A DNA stretch of 64,000 bases from Natribaculum breve (GCF_023008585.1 NZ_CP095390.1:1426001-1490000); one strand, 5' to 3'; positions 27,016 through 35,647 are shown, numbered from the stretch's first letter. Made by a program: numbers and translations. Notes: generated by a model not told the origin, from the sequence alone.

Positions 27016-27630
27016 ATGCTCGAACTGCTCTTCGAGAACATGCCGCTCGCGCTGTTGGCCGCGGGCCTCGTGCTGATGGCGCTGGAGGCGATTTCTCCCG
27101 GAGCTCACTTCATCGTCGTCGGCGTCGCACTCGTGGGCGCAGGCGTCGTCGGGACGTTGTTCCCGCCGGCCGCAGCGCCGCTGGTCCTCGCCGGTCTGGT
27201 TCTCGTCTTCGGTGCTGCGGCGACCTACGTCTACCGGGAGTTCGACTTCTACGGCGGCAAGGGGACGGCCCAGACGAGCGATTCGAGCGCGCTCGCGGGC
27301 CGCATCGGGTACGTCACCGAGTCGGTCACGGCCCGCGGCGGCGAGGTGAAACTCGACGACGGCGGCTTCAACCCCTACTACAGCGCCCGGACGACAAGCG
27401 GCACGATCGAGGAGGGTGAGGAGGTGATCGTCCTCGATCCCGGCGGCGGAAACGTCCTCACCGTCGAACCGGTCGGCGCGCTCGAACAGGACGAGATCGA
27501 CCGCGCGCTCGAGCGCGAGGCGGCCCGGCGGGCGGCGACCGACGAGTCGACTGTCGACCGCGAGAGCGTAGACGAACAGGCGGCCGACGGCGGCGACGAG
27601 CGGACGACCGAGACGGAAACCGACTCCTAG
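27016..27630 (+). CDS. NfeD family membrane protein
   Basis: The 204-aa protein has three N-terminal membrane helices (ALLAAGLVLMALEAISPGAH and following). An OB-fold NfeD domain follows at about 95-155 (LAGRIGYVTESVTARGGEVK, EEGEEVIVLDPGGGNVLTVE). It ends in an acidic, probably disordered tail. NfeD proteins work with SPFH/stomatin proteins in membrane microdomain organisation, and the next gene is such a stomatin. This is the short form without the N-terminal ClpP-like protease domain. Confidence 0.9.
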   Translation: MLELLFENMPLALLAAGLVLMALEAISPGAHFIVVGVALVGAGVVGTLFPPAAAPLVLAGLVLVFGAAATYVYREFDFYGGKGTAQTSDSSALAGRIGYVTESVTARGGEVKLDDGGFNPYYSARTTSGTIEEGEEVIVLDPGGGNVLTVEPVGALEQDEIDRALEREAARRAATDESTVDRESVDEQAADGGDERTTETETDS

Positions 27631-27714
27631 AGCGCGTGCCGAAACCGTGATCGGCGGGAGACCTGTCGTTCTGGCAAGGGAACGCTTTTCACCTCACCGC
27701 CACAACCCCCGCAC

Positions 27715-28851
27715 ATGGTCCCGACAGTTATCATACTGCAGGCTGGTACCGCCGGACTGGTCGTCGGTGCGCTCGTCCTCGTCGTCGTTCTCGTGGCCCT
27801 CCTCAGTGCTATCGAGATCGTCAACGCATACGAGAAACGCGCGCTGACCGTCTTCGGTGAGTATCGCAAACTGCTCGAGCCGGGGATCAACCTCGTCCCA
27901 CCGTTCGTCTCGAAGACCTACAAGTTCGACATGCGAACGCAGACGCTTGACGTCCCCCGACAGGAGGCGATCACGCGCGACAACTCGCCCGTGACCGCCG
28001 ACGCAGTCGTCTACATCAAGGTGATGGACGCCAAGAAGGCGTTCCTCGAGGTCGACGACTACAAGCGAGCCGTCTCGAACCTCGCCCAGACCACGCTGCG
28101 TGCCGTCCTGGGCGATATGGAACTGGACGATACGCTCAACAAGCGCCAGGAGATCAACGCGAAGATCCGACGCGAACTCGACGAACCCACCGACGAGTGG
28201 GGGATCCGCGTCGAGAGCGTCGAGGTCCGCGAGGTCAACCCGTCGAAAGACGTCCAGCAGGCGATGGAACAGCAGACCTCCGCAGAGCGCAAACGCCGTG
28301 CCATGATCCTCGAGGCGCAGGGTGAACGCCGCAGCGCCGTCGAGAAAGCAGAGGGTGACAAGCAGAGCCAGATCATCCGCGCGCAGGGTGAAAAGCAAAG
28401 CCAGATCCTGGAAGCGCAGGGTGACTCGATCTCGACCGTCCTCAGAGCCCGATCCGCGGAGTCGATGGGCGAACGTGCCGTCATCGACAAGGGCATGGAG
28501 ACGCTCTCGGAGATCGGCCAGAGCGAGTCGACGACGTTCGTCCTCCCGCAGGAGCTGTCGTCGATGGTCGGCCGCTACGGCAAACACCTCACCGGTAGCG
28601 ACGTCAAAGAAGACGGCGCGCAACTCGAGAGCCTCGAGTTCGACGAGGAGACGCGCGAGCTGATCGGGCTGGACGACATCGCCGAGATCATCGGCGAAAT
28701 CGACCAGGAAGCCGAGATGAACCTCGAGGAGATGGAACAGCAGGCCCAGGCGATCAAGGAGGGCAAAGATCCGGCGAACATCTCCGATCCGGAGGAGGTC
28801 ATCGAGGAGATGGACCAGGAGTTCCAGTCCGACGGCGGCGAGTCGAACTGA
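27715..28851 (+). CDS. SPFH/Band 7 (stomatin-like) protein
   Basis: The 378-aa product starts with one membrane helix (about 5-32). The SPFH domain follows (about 33-190), with IVNAYEKRALTVFGEYRKLL, MRTQTLDVPRQEAITRDN and a TADAVVYIKV strand. A helical stretch with repeated EAQGE/KAEGDKQSQII units (about 200-250) and an acidic tail complete it. Stomatins oligomerise on the membrane and modulate channels or proteases. Adjacency to NfeD supports this pairing. A T-rich CGCTTTTCAC box lies about 28 nt before the ATG. Confidence 0.93.
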   Translation: MVPTVIILQAGTAGLVVGALVLVVVLVALLSAIEIVNAYEKRALTVFGEYRKLLEPGINLVPPFVSKTYKFDMRTQTLDVPRQEAITRDNSPVTADAVVYIKVMDAKKAFLEVDDYKRAVSNLAQTTLRAVLGDMELDDTLNKRQEINAKIRRELDEPTDEWGIRVESVEVREVNPSKDVQQAMEQQTSAERKRRAMILEAQGERRSAVEKAEGDKQSQIIRAQGEKQSQILEAQGDSISTVLRARSAESMGERAVIDKGMETLSEIGQSESTTFVLPQELSSMVGRYGKHLTGSDVKEDGAQLESLEFDEETRELIGLDDIAEIIGEIDQEAEMNLEEMEQQAQAIKEGKDPANISDPEEVIEEMDQEFQSDGGESN

Positions 28852-28924
28852 ACGGAGGTGCGAGCACTCGTCGGTCCCGGCGGCCGACTCGAGAACCCGA
28901 CGAATCGCCCGGCACCGACAGTTC

Positions 28925-28957
28925 GTCGACGGTAAGAGGTTCTTACTCGCCGTCGAC
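28925..28957 (+). terminator. Two-tier hairpin after the SPFH gene
   Basis: GTCGACGG pairs with CCGTCGAC (8 bp). Inside, TAAGA pairs with TCTTA around the loop GGT, leaving a 4-nt CTCG bulge. It lies 74 bp after the stop at 28851 and may end the NfeD-SPFH transcript. Confidence 0.45.
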
Positions 28958-29042
28958 CGCGATCGAAACGCCTAGAAATCAGTGAATAAGGCGGAGCGAA
29001 ACGCGTTTTACGCCCCGGCCCGTTGTCGGTGACAGGAATAGC

Positions 29043-29660
29043 ATGGGAAAGACAGAGCAGGTCGACGAGGAAAAACGGGCGACGCTGCGGCGATTCGCGG
29101 CGCTCGGCGCGTCGACGCCGTTCGTCAGTTTTTCGGAGTCGGTCGCGGCCGACACGGGCGGAAGCGACGCCCGCGACGCCATCGCCGGCTACCTCTCGAC
29201 CACTCCCGGAGCGCACTTCTCGAAGATTCGAGACGACCTCCAGCTCGGGACGGGCGAGACCCAACACCACCTCCGACGGCTCGAGGAGGCCGACGTCGTC
29301 GACCGCTACCGCGACGGCGACTACAAGCGATTCGTCCTCGCCGGCCGGTTCGACGACTTCGAGAAGAACGCACTCGGCTACCTCCGTCGTGACACCGCAC
29401 GCGGGATGTTGATCGAACTGCTCCGGAATCCCGACGCGACGACGAGCGAACTCGCCGACTCGCTCGAGGTCTCCGCACCGACCGTGAGCAAGTACGCGGG
29501 CGAACTCGAGGAGGCGGGCCTGCTCTCTCGAGACGCGGGCTACACGGTCGAACGGCCCGAAACCATCCTGATGTTGCTCGTTCGCCACGCCGACTCTTTC
29601 GGCGAGCGGGCGATCGCGCTGGCGTCAGACGCCGATCGACTGGTCCGGTACGAACGCTAG
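29043..29660 (+). CDS. Tandem winged-helix transcriptional regulator
   Basis: The 205-aa protein has two wHTH modules. The first, at about 45-105, contains YLSTTPGAHFSKIRDDLQLG and QHHLRRLEEADVV. The second, at about 120-175, contains LIELLRNPDATTSELADSLE and APTVSKYAGELEEAGLL. The N-terminal 35 residues (KRATLRRFAALGASTPFVSF) look like a degraded Tat-type segment, which is odd for a cytoplasmic regulator. The target is unknown. A GCGTTTTACGCC box about 35 nt upstream resembles the metG promoter. Confidence 0.85.
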   Translation: MGKTEQVDEEKRATLRRFAALGASTPFVSFSESVAADTGGSDARDAIAGYLSTTPGAHFSKIRDDLQLGTGETQHHLRRLEEADVVDRYRDGDYKRFVLAGRFDDFEKNALGYLRRDTARGMLIELLRNPDATTSELADSLEVSAPTVSKYAGELEEAGLLSRDAGYTVERPETILMLLVRHADSFGERAIALASDADRLVRYER

Positions 29661-29772
29661 GCCGGGTCGCTCTCGGCCGTGGTTCGAACGTGCTCTGATC
29701 GATAGACGGGCGTCGCTCGCCGCTGTCGACTACGGTATCGCGAGGAGAGGTACGATGACGTTCGGTGGCGAC

Positions 29773-29855
29773 TGATGACGATCGCTGTGAGTCGTTACCG
29801 CCGCAACCGCGACCCGTCGTGCGGTTGCGTCGGCACCCAGTCACAGCCATCATTA
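29773..29855 (-). repeat. Dispersed hairpin repeat, copy B (about 83 nt, inverted)
   Basis: On the complement it starts TAATGATGGCTGTGACTGGG. Over the first 60 positions it differs from copy C by only a few bases. It lies between the convergent wHTH gene (stop 29660) and DUF7123 gene (stop 29940). In the minus orientation it is about 85 bp past the DUF7123 stop. The arms CGCAACCGC and GCGGTTGCG form its core stem. The rest of the 279-bp gap shows no gene. Confidence 0.85.
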
Positions 29856-29939
29856 CGACGCCGTCGTCGTGCGACCGGTGGGACTTGCCCTCGGCACGAC
29901 GACGGCGAGCAGACAGCGCGGCGGATGCCTGCGGAGCGT

Positions 29940-30176
29940 CTAGACGCTAACCTTCCAGGTGGTACTCGAGGAGTAGCCCCACTTTTCGATGTCGACGTCG
30001 TAGTCGCCCTCCTGGAGGGCGCTGATGTTCGAACCGACTTCCTTGGCCGTCATTCCGAGTTCCTCGCCGATCAGCCGGGACTTGAAGTACGTCTTCGTCG
30101 CGGCGTGTTCTTTCAGGTACTGGAGAATGCGGTGCTGTTTGGCCGTCAGGTCCGCGGGGGCCATCGCACTACTCAT
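29940..30176 (-). CDS. DUF7123 family protein
   Basis: The 78-aa protein starts MSSAMAPADLTAKQHRILQY and contains a winged-helix-like core (KSRLIGEELGMTAKEVGSNI). It ends with Trp- and Ser-rich strands (WGYSSSTTWKVSV). It matches the abundant haloarchaeal DUF7123 family. A small DNA-binding or transcription-associated role is likely from the fold but unproven. Two copies of a TGGTACnnnnGGTTAAT motif lie upstream at 30212-30228 and 30292-30308. Confidence 0.85.
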   Translation of the reverse strand: MSSAMAPADLTAKQHRILQYLKEHAATKTYFKSRLIGEELGMTAKEVGSNISALQEGDYDVDIEKWGYSSSTTWKVSV

Positions 30177-30211
30177 ATCTCGAGACAGGACGGGAACCGT
30201 CTTAGGGGGTT

Positions 30212-30308
30212 TGGTACACGTGGTTAATCGGCCGCAGTCGTGCGATTTTCCTCTCTGTAGCGGCGGTGGCGATCGGGCCGAAAGCAGTCGTTGGTACGAG
30301 CGGTTAAT
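30212..30308 (-). promoter_or_regulatory. Paired motif upstream of the DUF7123 gene
   Basis: TGGTAC, four variable bases, GGTTAAT occurs at 30212-30228 and again at 30292-30308 with identical spacing, 80 bp apart. On the minus strand ATTAACC could act as a TATA element for the gene starting at 30176, but the repetition suggests a regulator site. The remaining part of 30177-30440 shows no gene. Confidence 0.4.
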
Positions 30309-30440
30309 ACGTGTTTTCGTGCGAGTATCGTCGGTTCGAGAACGTTTCCTCGAGTCGAGGTCGCCGCAGGATGGGTAATCGACTATTTCCGATCGGCGGG
30401 CGGGATCGTCGCGTCTAGAGAGGACGCCGACCGGGAACGG

Positions 30441-30980
30441 TCACTCGTAGTGGGACGTCACGAACGGTCCGAACGCGCAGGCGACCGCCTCGCGAAGCGC
30501 CCGGGTGCGATCGGTCAGGCCGTCGGTCAGCGCCCCGGCTGCGCCCTCGTTTTCGGCGACGTCTTCGGCACCGAGGAAGTCGTCCATTACCGGCCCCAGC
30601 TCCTCGCCCGCCTCGACGCGCGCTGCGACGCGGTCGGGGAGTCGAAGGCTCGGGCCAGCGCCGCGTCCGATCCGGTCGCCGTCGGTCACGGCAGCCCACA
30701 TGATGAGGTACAGTCCCGGCGTCGCGTCGAGTCGTGTGACGCCGCCCTCGAGTCCGACGCCGAACGTGGCCTCGTCGGCTCGATCGGGACGCGACGCGGT
30801 CGCCTCGAGCGCTCGCCGCGCCCGGGTTTCCGCTCCGTGGATCGTCGCTTCGACCGACCGTGGCTGTTCGGCGACGCCGGAGTCGACCGCCACGGGCGTC
30901 ACCGTCGGCTCGTACCGCTCGAGTGCGCCGGCGACGGCGTCGACCTTGACCGGGTTGGTGCTGCCGACTGCGAGTTGCAT
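30441..30980 (-). CDS. Inosine/xanthosine triphosphatase (YjjX/DUF84 family)
   Basis: The 179-aa protein begins MQLAVGSTNPVKVDAVAGAL, the phosphate-binding start of the DUF84 ITPase family. It continues with ATIHGAETRARRAL, FGVGLEGGV and an MDDFLGAEDVAENEGAAGAL segment typical of the group. It should hydrolyse ITP and XTP to keep deaminated purines out of nucleic acids. I chose ATG at 30980 because the family starts there; the in-frame extension upstream is basic and unlike the family. Confidence 0.9.
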   Translation of the reverse strand: MQLAVGSTNPVKVDAVAGALERYEPTVTPVAVDSGVAEQPRSVEATIHGAETRARRALEATASRPDRADEATFGVGLEGGVTRLDATPGLYLIMWAAVTDGDRIGRGAGPSLRLPDRVAARVEAGEELGPVMDDFLGAEDVAENEGAAGALTDGLTDRTRALREAVACAFGPFVTSHYE

Positions 30981-31107
30981 AGGGCTCGATTCGGTCGAAG
31001 GACACTTGTGGCACTCGTTTGCGCGGCCGATCGACTCTATTTTAATGTTTTGATTTTTCATGCCAGTATCGACGAATAACCAGTTTCTCGGCACCGTCAC
31101 ACCTGAA

Positions 31108-31138
31108 TTCCGAAACTCTTAAATATAGAGTCTCGGAA
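31108..31138 (+). promoter_or_regulatory. 31-nt palindrome enclosing a TATA box upstream of tfb
   Basis: TTCCGAAACTCT and AGAGTCTCGGAA are inverted repeats with one mismatch in 12. The 7-nt spacer TAAATAT contributes the core of the TTAAATATA TATA box. A bound protein would block TBP access, so this looks like an autoregulatory or repressor site. The predicted start near 31149 leaves a leader of about 56 nt before ATG 31205. Confidence 0.6.
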
Positions 31139-31204
31139 CGAAGTAGGTAACGAATCCGTCCGGGCTTTTGTGATAGGGTTCGGCCGGTCAGCATTCGCCA
31201 TCGC

Positions 31205-32185
31205 ATGACAAACACATCGTCCACCACGAGAGTACGACGTAGCGAACGAGAACAGAGCGAGCGAGAGACGGAACACGAAGACGACGCCATCGCGTGTCCC
31301 GAGTGTAGTGGCCAGCTGGTCGTCGACGACGAACACGGCGAGACCGTCTGTGAGGACTGTGGTCTGGTCGTCGAGGAGGACTCGGTCGACCGCGGGCCGG
31401 AGTGGCGCGCGTTCGACGCCGCCGAGAAAAACGAGAAGTCCCGCGTCGGTGCTCCGACGACGAACACGATGCACGACAAGGGGCTCTCGACGAACATCGA
31501 CTGGCGCAACAAGGACGCCTACGGGAACTCGCTCGACTCCCGCCAGCGTGAGAAGATGCAACGGTTGCGCAAGTGGAACGAGCGGTTCCGCACCCGCGAC
31601 TCCAAAGAGCGCAACCTAAAACAGGCACTCGGCGAGATCGACCGCATGGCCTCGGCGCTCGGTCTCCCGAACAACGTCCGCGAGACCGCGTCGGTGATCT
31701 ACCGGCGGGCGCTCAACGAGGACCTCCTGCCCGGGCGCTCGATCGAGGGCGTCTCCACCTCCTGTGTCTACGCGGCCGCCCGCCAGGCCGGCGTCCCCCG
31801 CAGTCTGGACGAGATCGCCGACGTCTCCCGCGTCGAGAAAAACGAGATCGCACGCACCTACCGCTACGTGGTCCGCGAACTCGGCCTCGAGGTCCAGCCC
31901 GCCGACCCCGAGAGCTACGTCCCCCGCTTTGCGTCCGGACTCGAACTCTCGGACGAGGCCGAACACCGCGCCCGCGCGCTGCTCCAGAACGCCAAGGAGA
32001 AGGGCGTCCACTCGGGCAAGTCGCCGGTCGGACTCGCCGCGGCTGCCGTCTACGCCGCCGCGCTGTTGACCAACGAGAAGACCACCCAGGCCGCCGTCTC
32101 CGACGTCGCGGACATCTCGGAAGTGACGATCCGCAACCGGTACCACGAACTGCTCGAGGCCGAGGAGACCCTCGGGCTGGCCTAG
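31205..32185 (+). CDS. tfb: Transcription initiation factor IIB (TFB)
   Basis: TFB binds the TATA-TBP complex and BRE and recruits RNA polymerase. The 326-aa product has a charged N-terminal tail, a zinc ribbon (CPEC at 31-34, CEDC at 49-52), the B-reader/linker region (NTMHDKGLSTNIDWRNKDAY) and two cyclin repeats (about 120-215 and 225-315; SVIYRRALNEDLLPGRSIEG, VGLAAAAVYAAALLTNEKTT). Haloarchaea usually have several TFBs; which paralogue this is cannot be told. It has an unusual palindromic promoter. Confidence 0.97.
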   Translation: MTNTSSTTRVRRSEREQSERETEHEDDAIACPECSGQLVVDDEHGETVCEDCGLVVEEDSVDRGPEWRAFDAAEKNEKSRVGAPTTNTMHDKGLSTNIDWRNKDAYGNSLDSRQREKMQRLRKWNERFRTRDSKERNLKQALGEIDRMASALGLPNNVRETASVIYRRALNEDLLPGRSIEGVSTSCVYAAARQAGVPRSLDEIADVSRVEKNEIARTYRYVVRELGLEVQPADPESYVPRFASGLELSDEAEHRARALLQNAKEKGVHSGKSPVGLAAAAVYAAALLTNEKTTQAAVSDVADISEVTIRNRYHELLEAEETLGLA

Positions 32186-32340
32186 TCGACGGTCACGGCG
32201 TGGCACTCGAGGCGGTCTCGAACCGGCCGTTCCGTCAGCGGCCGACTTTCTCGCTCGAGCGTCGATCGCTACTGGCCGTCGTAGCGTTACGTTCGCTCTC
32301 CAGACACGTCAGCTATGCTTTCTCACCAGTAAAGGTGGAA

Positions 32341-32351
32341 AAATTATTAAG
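32341..32351 (+). promoter_or_regulatory. TATA box of the UPF0058 gene
   Basis: AAATTATTAAG is centred about 33 nt before ATG 32379. It supports the inner ATG over the GTG at 32361, which would lie upstream of the predicted transcript start. Confidence 0.6.
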
Positions 32352-32378
32352 AGACGGTGTGTGGTGGTACCGCCCATC

Positions 32379-32615
32379 ATGCAGAGGCAGGCGTACATCC
32401 AGCTTCACGCACTGCTCTGTGAGATACGCGATCACGTCGAAGACGAACACGACGTGCCGGACGACGCATTCGACGCGTACGACGCCCTGTCCGTGCGCCC
32501 GGTGCACGTCCACCTCACGAAAGAGCAACACCAGCGAGCGATCGGGCACCTCCTGGCGGGTATCGGACAAACGATCGACGAACCACCGCGTGACTCGCCG
32601 CCACCCGCGTCGTGA
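32379..32615 (+). CDS. UPF0058 family protein
   Basis: The 78-aa helical protein begins MQRQAYIQLHALLCEIRDHV and contains RPVHVHLTKEQHQRAIGHLL, the pattern of archaeal UPF0058. Its function is unknown; conservation across Euryarchaeota suggests a housekeeping role. It follows tfb by 193 bp with its own TATA box and precedes aroD by 84 bp on the same strand. Confidence 0.88.
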   Translation: MQRQAYIQLHALLCEIRDHVEDEHDVPDDAFDAYDALSVRPVHVHLTKEQHQRAIGHLLAGIGQTIDEPPRDSPPPAS

Positions 32616-32699
32616 GTGCACCTCGAGCGGATCGCCGCGTCGAAGAACTCACTGCACCGAGGAGACGGCTTTTTGTTTCCACGAGCGAGTCACCATCAC

Positions 32700-33368
32700 A
32701 TGGAGTTCGACTCGTTCGTACTGGCCGCGTCCACGAAGGACCTCTCGGAGGAACCCGCCGCCCGTGAACACGCCGACTGCCTCGAGTTTCGACTGGACCT
32801 CGCGTCCGACCCGCTCGCTGCCCTCGAGGGCTACGACGGGGAGTTACCGATCCTGGCGACGAACCGTGCGGAGTGGGAAGGCGGTGAGGCGACCGACGAC
32901 GGCCGACTCGAGACGCTGGCCGAGGCGACGGGGTTCGACGCCGTCTCCGCGATCGACGTCGAACTCGCGTCGATCCGCGACGGCGAGGCCAACGAGGTCC
33001 TCGAGATCGCCCGCGATCGAGACGTCTCGGTGATCGCATCGGCACACGACTTCGAGGGGACGCCGCCCCGACCGGAGCTGGTGCGGACGCTGACGGAGGC
33101 GGGCAAGTACGCCGACGTCGCGAAGCTGGCCGTCACCGCCGAGTCGAAAGCGGACACGCTCGCCGTGCTCTCGGCGACCGAGCAACTGACCGCCCACGGC
33201 GACGCCGTCGCGACGATGGCGATGGGAGAGGTCGGCAGCCACACGCGCGCCGTCGCTCCGGTGTACGGGTCGAAGATCGGCTACGCACCAGTCGATCCCG
33301 CGAAGGCGACCGCGCCGGGACAGTACGACCTCGAGACGCTCGCCCGACTGGTTTCCGAACTCTGCTGA
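32700..33368 (+). CDS. aroD: 3-dehydroquinate dehydratase, type I
   Basis: AroD removes water from 3-dehydroquinate to give 3-dehydroshikimate. The 222-aa product has the type I barrel pattern: CLEFRLDL near the start, the catalytic His in VIASAHDFEGTP and the Schiff-base Lys in VAKLAVTAES. It ends with the typical GSKIGYAPV loop. ATG at 32700 follows a GGCTTTTTGTTT box about 30 nt upstream. The enzyme of the preceding step, AroB', is encoded 3 kb downstream on the other strand. Confidence 0.95.
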   Translation: MEFDSFVLAASTKDLSEEPAAREHADCLEFRLDLASDPLAALEGYDGELPILATNRAEWEGGEATDDGRLETLAEATGFDAVSAIDVELASIRDGEANEVLEIARDRDVSVIASAHDFEGTPPRPELVRTLTEAGKYADVAKLAVTAESKADTLAVLSATEQLTAHGDAVATMAMGEVGSHTRAVAPVYGSKIGYAPVDPAKATAPGQYDLETLARLVSELC

Positions 33369-33463
33369 GCGGGCAGCCACGCTCCAGGTGGCGACAGCGG
33401 TTCGTCGACGCGAACGAAGCGAGAGTATTAACCACGCGCGAAAGAGAGTACTCCGTACTGACA

Positions 33464-33874
33464 ATGACCTGGATTCGAGCGCTGGCCGCTGCCGTCTTCT
33501 CCGTTCTCTTGCCCGGCACGGGCCACGTTCTGCTGCGCGAGTGGGTTCGCGCGCTGCTGTTTGCCGGACTGTACGTCTCCGCACTCGCGATCTTTCTCCC
33601 GGTAGACCAGCTCGCGACTGCCGAGACGGCCACGGAAGCGATGACCGTCGTCGACGCCGAGATGTCGAGGTTACACCAGTTCGTCCTCTCGTTTATCGTG
33701 CTGTTCGCCGCGGTCGATTCCGCGCTCCGGGCGATGGGGGTCCCGCCGGGGTCCGACGACGGCAGCGACGAACCCGCCTGTCCACACTGCGGCCGGCCAC
33801 TCGACGAGGACCTCGAGTTCTGTCACTGGTGTACGACGAGACTGGAGCGAAAAGACGATCGGACCGCCGACTGA
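33464..33874 (+). CDS. Membrane protein with C-terminal zinc ribbon
   Basis: The 136-aa product has three hydrophobic helices. The first part, FSVLLPGTGHVLLREWVRAL, resembles small haloarchaeal TM2/DUF-type membrane proteins. It ends in a double-Cys zinc ribbon, CPHCGRPLDEDLEFCHWC (about residues 105-122). The ribbon would face the cytoplasm. Such fusions are common in haloarchaea but without assigned function. It stands alone between aroD and a DUF7331 gene. Confidence 0.8.
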   Translation: MTWIRALAAAVFSVLLPGTGHVLLREWVRALLFAGLYVSALAIFLPVDQLATAETATEAMTVVDAEMSRLHQFVLSFIVLFAAVDSALRAMGVPPGSDDGSDEPACPHCGRPLDEDLEFCHWCTTRLERKDDRTAD

Positions 33875-34010
33875 CCGTCCTCGAGTCGCGGTACCGCTTG
33901 TCGCGGCATACAATGACGCTAGTAGTACATTGACGGAGTGTTTTTCTCTCGACGGACGATACCGCAAGTCGTGTCCTCGGCCGTGAACACGGTCGAGCGG
34001 CGAGACTATC

Positions 34011-34172
34011 ATGGAGAACGTCCCCGAACCCCGCGAACGCGCGACCGAGCCGATAGCGACCGACGCCGACCGCTACGTGAGCTACGACGACGGCGATGCG
34101 ACGGTGATCTGCGACCGGCGGGACGCGACCGCGTGGATCCGCTCGAGCGTCGTCGTCCCGCTCGAGCGATAG
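34011..34172 (+). CDS. DUF7331 family small protein (53 aa)
   Basis: The short frame ATG 34011 to TAG 34172 encodes an acidic protein that starts MENVPEPRERATEPIATDAD. It has a conserved-looking core, RYVSYDDGDATVICDRRDAT followed by AWIRSSVVVPLER. This pattern (RYVxY...VIxDRxxxxAWIxS) matches haloarchaeal DUF7331, which I recall but did not check. The function is unknown. It lies 61 bp from the convergent RnfC-like gene. Confidence 0.72.
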   Translation: MENVPEPRERATEPIATDADRYVSYDDGDATVICDRRDATAWIRSSVVVPLER

Positions 34173-34233
34173 CCGGCGACCCCGGGAGTTTTCGACCGGT
34201 CCATCGACAGGAGACGGTGACGCGACGCCGACG

Positions 34234-35466
34234 TCAGCGACAGCGTTCGCAGACGTACTCGGTCGGATCGCGTCTCGCCGTCTCCGGTGCGGGAACGTAC
34301 CGTCCACACTCGACACACCAGGTCCAGTAGACCCGCTGCGTCAGCGTCTCGCCGGTCTCGGGTTCGGACCGTCCGTCGACGACGACGTGATCGTCGGTCA
34401 CCTCCGAGACGGTCCCGTCGATCGGCGCGTGCTGTGCGACGCTGATGCCGTCGCCGGGTCGGGCGACCATCTCTCCCGCCTCGACTTCCTCACCCGGCCG
34501 GACGACTGGCTCGCTCGGCGTGACGACGCCCTCGAAGTCCGGGTTCGTGATCAGGGGTACTCTGACGCGGTCGGGCGACGGCAGGTCGTCGGGCTCCGTC
34601 TCGTGAGGGACCTTCTTCCACGCGCTCGGCCCGAGGACGTTGACGCGACCGCCGCCGAGTCGGTTCTCCTCGACGACCGTCTCGTCCATCACGAGGAGGC
34701 CGTTGGTCCGCTTTCGGACGCCGAACGCCGCGGGGTCGTCGTCGATTTCGAAACACCAGCCCGGGCCGCCGTCGAGCAGGACCTCGTCGTCCCGGAGGCC
34801 GTCGTCGCGGCCGGCCGCGGCGAGCAGCTCGCTTGCCGGCGTCCCGATCGGTACCTTCAGGAACCGGTGTTCGGGCACGCGACCGTCGACGTGGACGTAC
34901 TTGTGCGTCGTCGGCGACCCGTCGGTCAGCGCCCGGGAGACGTTACACAGCGTCTCGGTGTTCTGGACGATCCAGCCGTGTTCGACCGGGAGTTCGTCGC
35001 CGCCGACGACGACGTCCGCGACCAGCCGCAAGAGGACCCCCTCCATGCCGTACTCGTATCGATCCTCGGTGTAGGCGAAGACGACCCCGGACTCCGCGTC
35101 CGGCTCGAGTGGCAGCTCGTCGGGTTCGTAGACGGTCCCGTCGGTCGCTCGCTCGAGGTCGGCCATCCAGTCGTCGCGGTCGGTTCGCTTGGCACCGAGG
35201 ACGATCCTGTCGAACGCCCGGTCGAGCAAGGCGTCGAACAGGGCTGCGAGGTCGTCGGCGCGCTCGCGACCCAGCCACTTGTCGATGTAGTAGTTCGGTT
35301 CGCTCTCCTGGTGGTTCACCAGCAGGGAGTCGACAGAGTCGAGGTGTTCCCACTTCGCGTACGTCGGAAAGCCCGCCCCGCCAGCGCCTGCGACCCCCGC
35401 GTTTCGAAGCGTCACCGCGAACTCGGGCAACTCGAGTTGCCGGAGTTTCTTGTTGGTTGTGCTCAT
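34234..35466 (-). CDS. RnfC/PduS-like protein (Complex I 51-kDa, SLBB and barrel domains) with C-terminal zinc ribbon
   Basis: The 410-aa product opens with a flavin/NADH-binding-like 51-kDa domain (GVAGAGGAGFPTYAKWEHLD, LLVNHQESEPNYYIDKWLG). An SLBB-like domain follows (about 215-260), then an RnfC-type barrel-sandwich (EPVVRPGEEVEAGEMVARPG). It ends in CVEC...CERC. RnfC and PduS normally carry ferredoxin-type 4Fe-4S clusters between these parts; no CxxCxxC motif is seen here. A role in NADH-linked electron transfer is possible but the missing clusters make it uncertain. ATG at 35466 gives the family N-terminus. A TAATATAG box lies about 65 nt upstream. Confidence 0.72.
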   Translation of the reverse strand: MSTTNKKLRQLELPEFAVTLRNAGVAGAGGAGFPTYAKWEHLDSVDSLLVNHQESEPNYYIDKWLGRERADDLAALFDALLDRAFDRIVLGAKRTDRDDWMADLERATDGTVYEPDELPLEPDAESGVVFAYTEDRYEYGMEGVLLRLVADVVVGGDELPVEHGWIVQNTETLCNVSRALTDGSPTTHKYVHVDGRVPEHRFLKVPIGTPASELLAAAGRDDGLRDDEVLLDGGPGWCFEIDDDPAAFGVRKRTNGLLVMDETVVEENRLGGGRVNVLGPSAWKKVPHETEPDDLPSPDRVRVPLITNPDFEGVVTPSEPVVRPGEEVEAGEMVARPGDGISVAQHAPIDGTVSEVTDDHVVVDGRSEPETGETLTQRVYWTWCVECGRYVPAPETARRDPTEYVCERCR

Positions 35467-35647
35467 GCCACATACAGGGGCGGCGTCGCCGGCATTAGTT
35501 CTTGACACGCAATCTAGTAAAAAACTATATTAGTGGTTAATCCTCCGGGAGAACGATTCAGACTCGCACAAATAGCTGCCACACGAGAGGTCGACCGGGT
35601 CGTCGTCGACACCCGACCGACGAACAGCTGTTGTAGTTTGTTAACAC

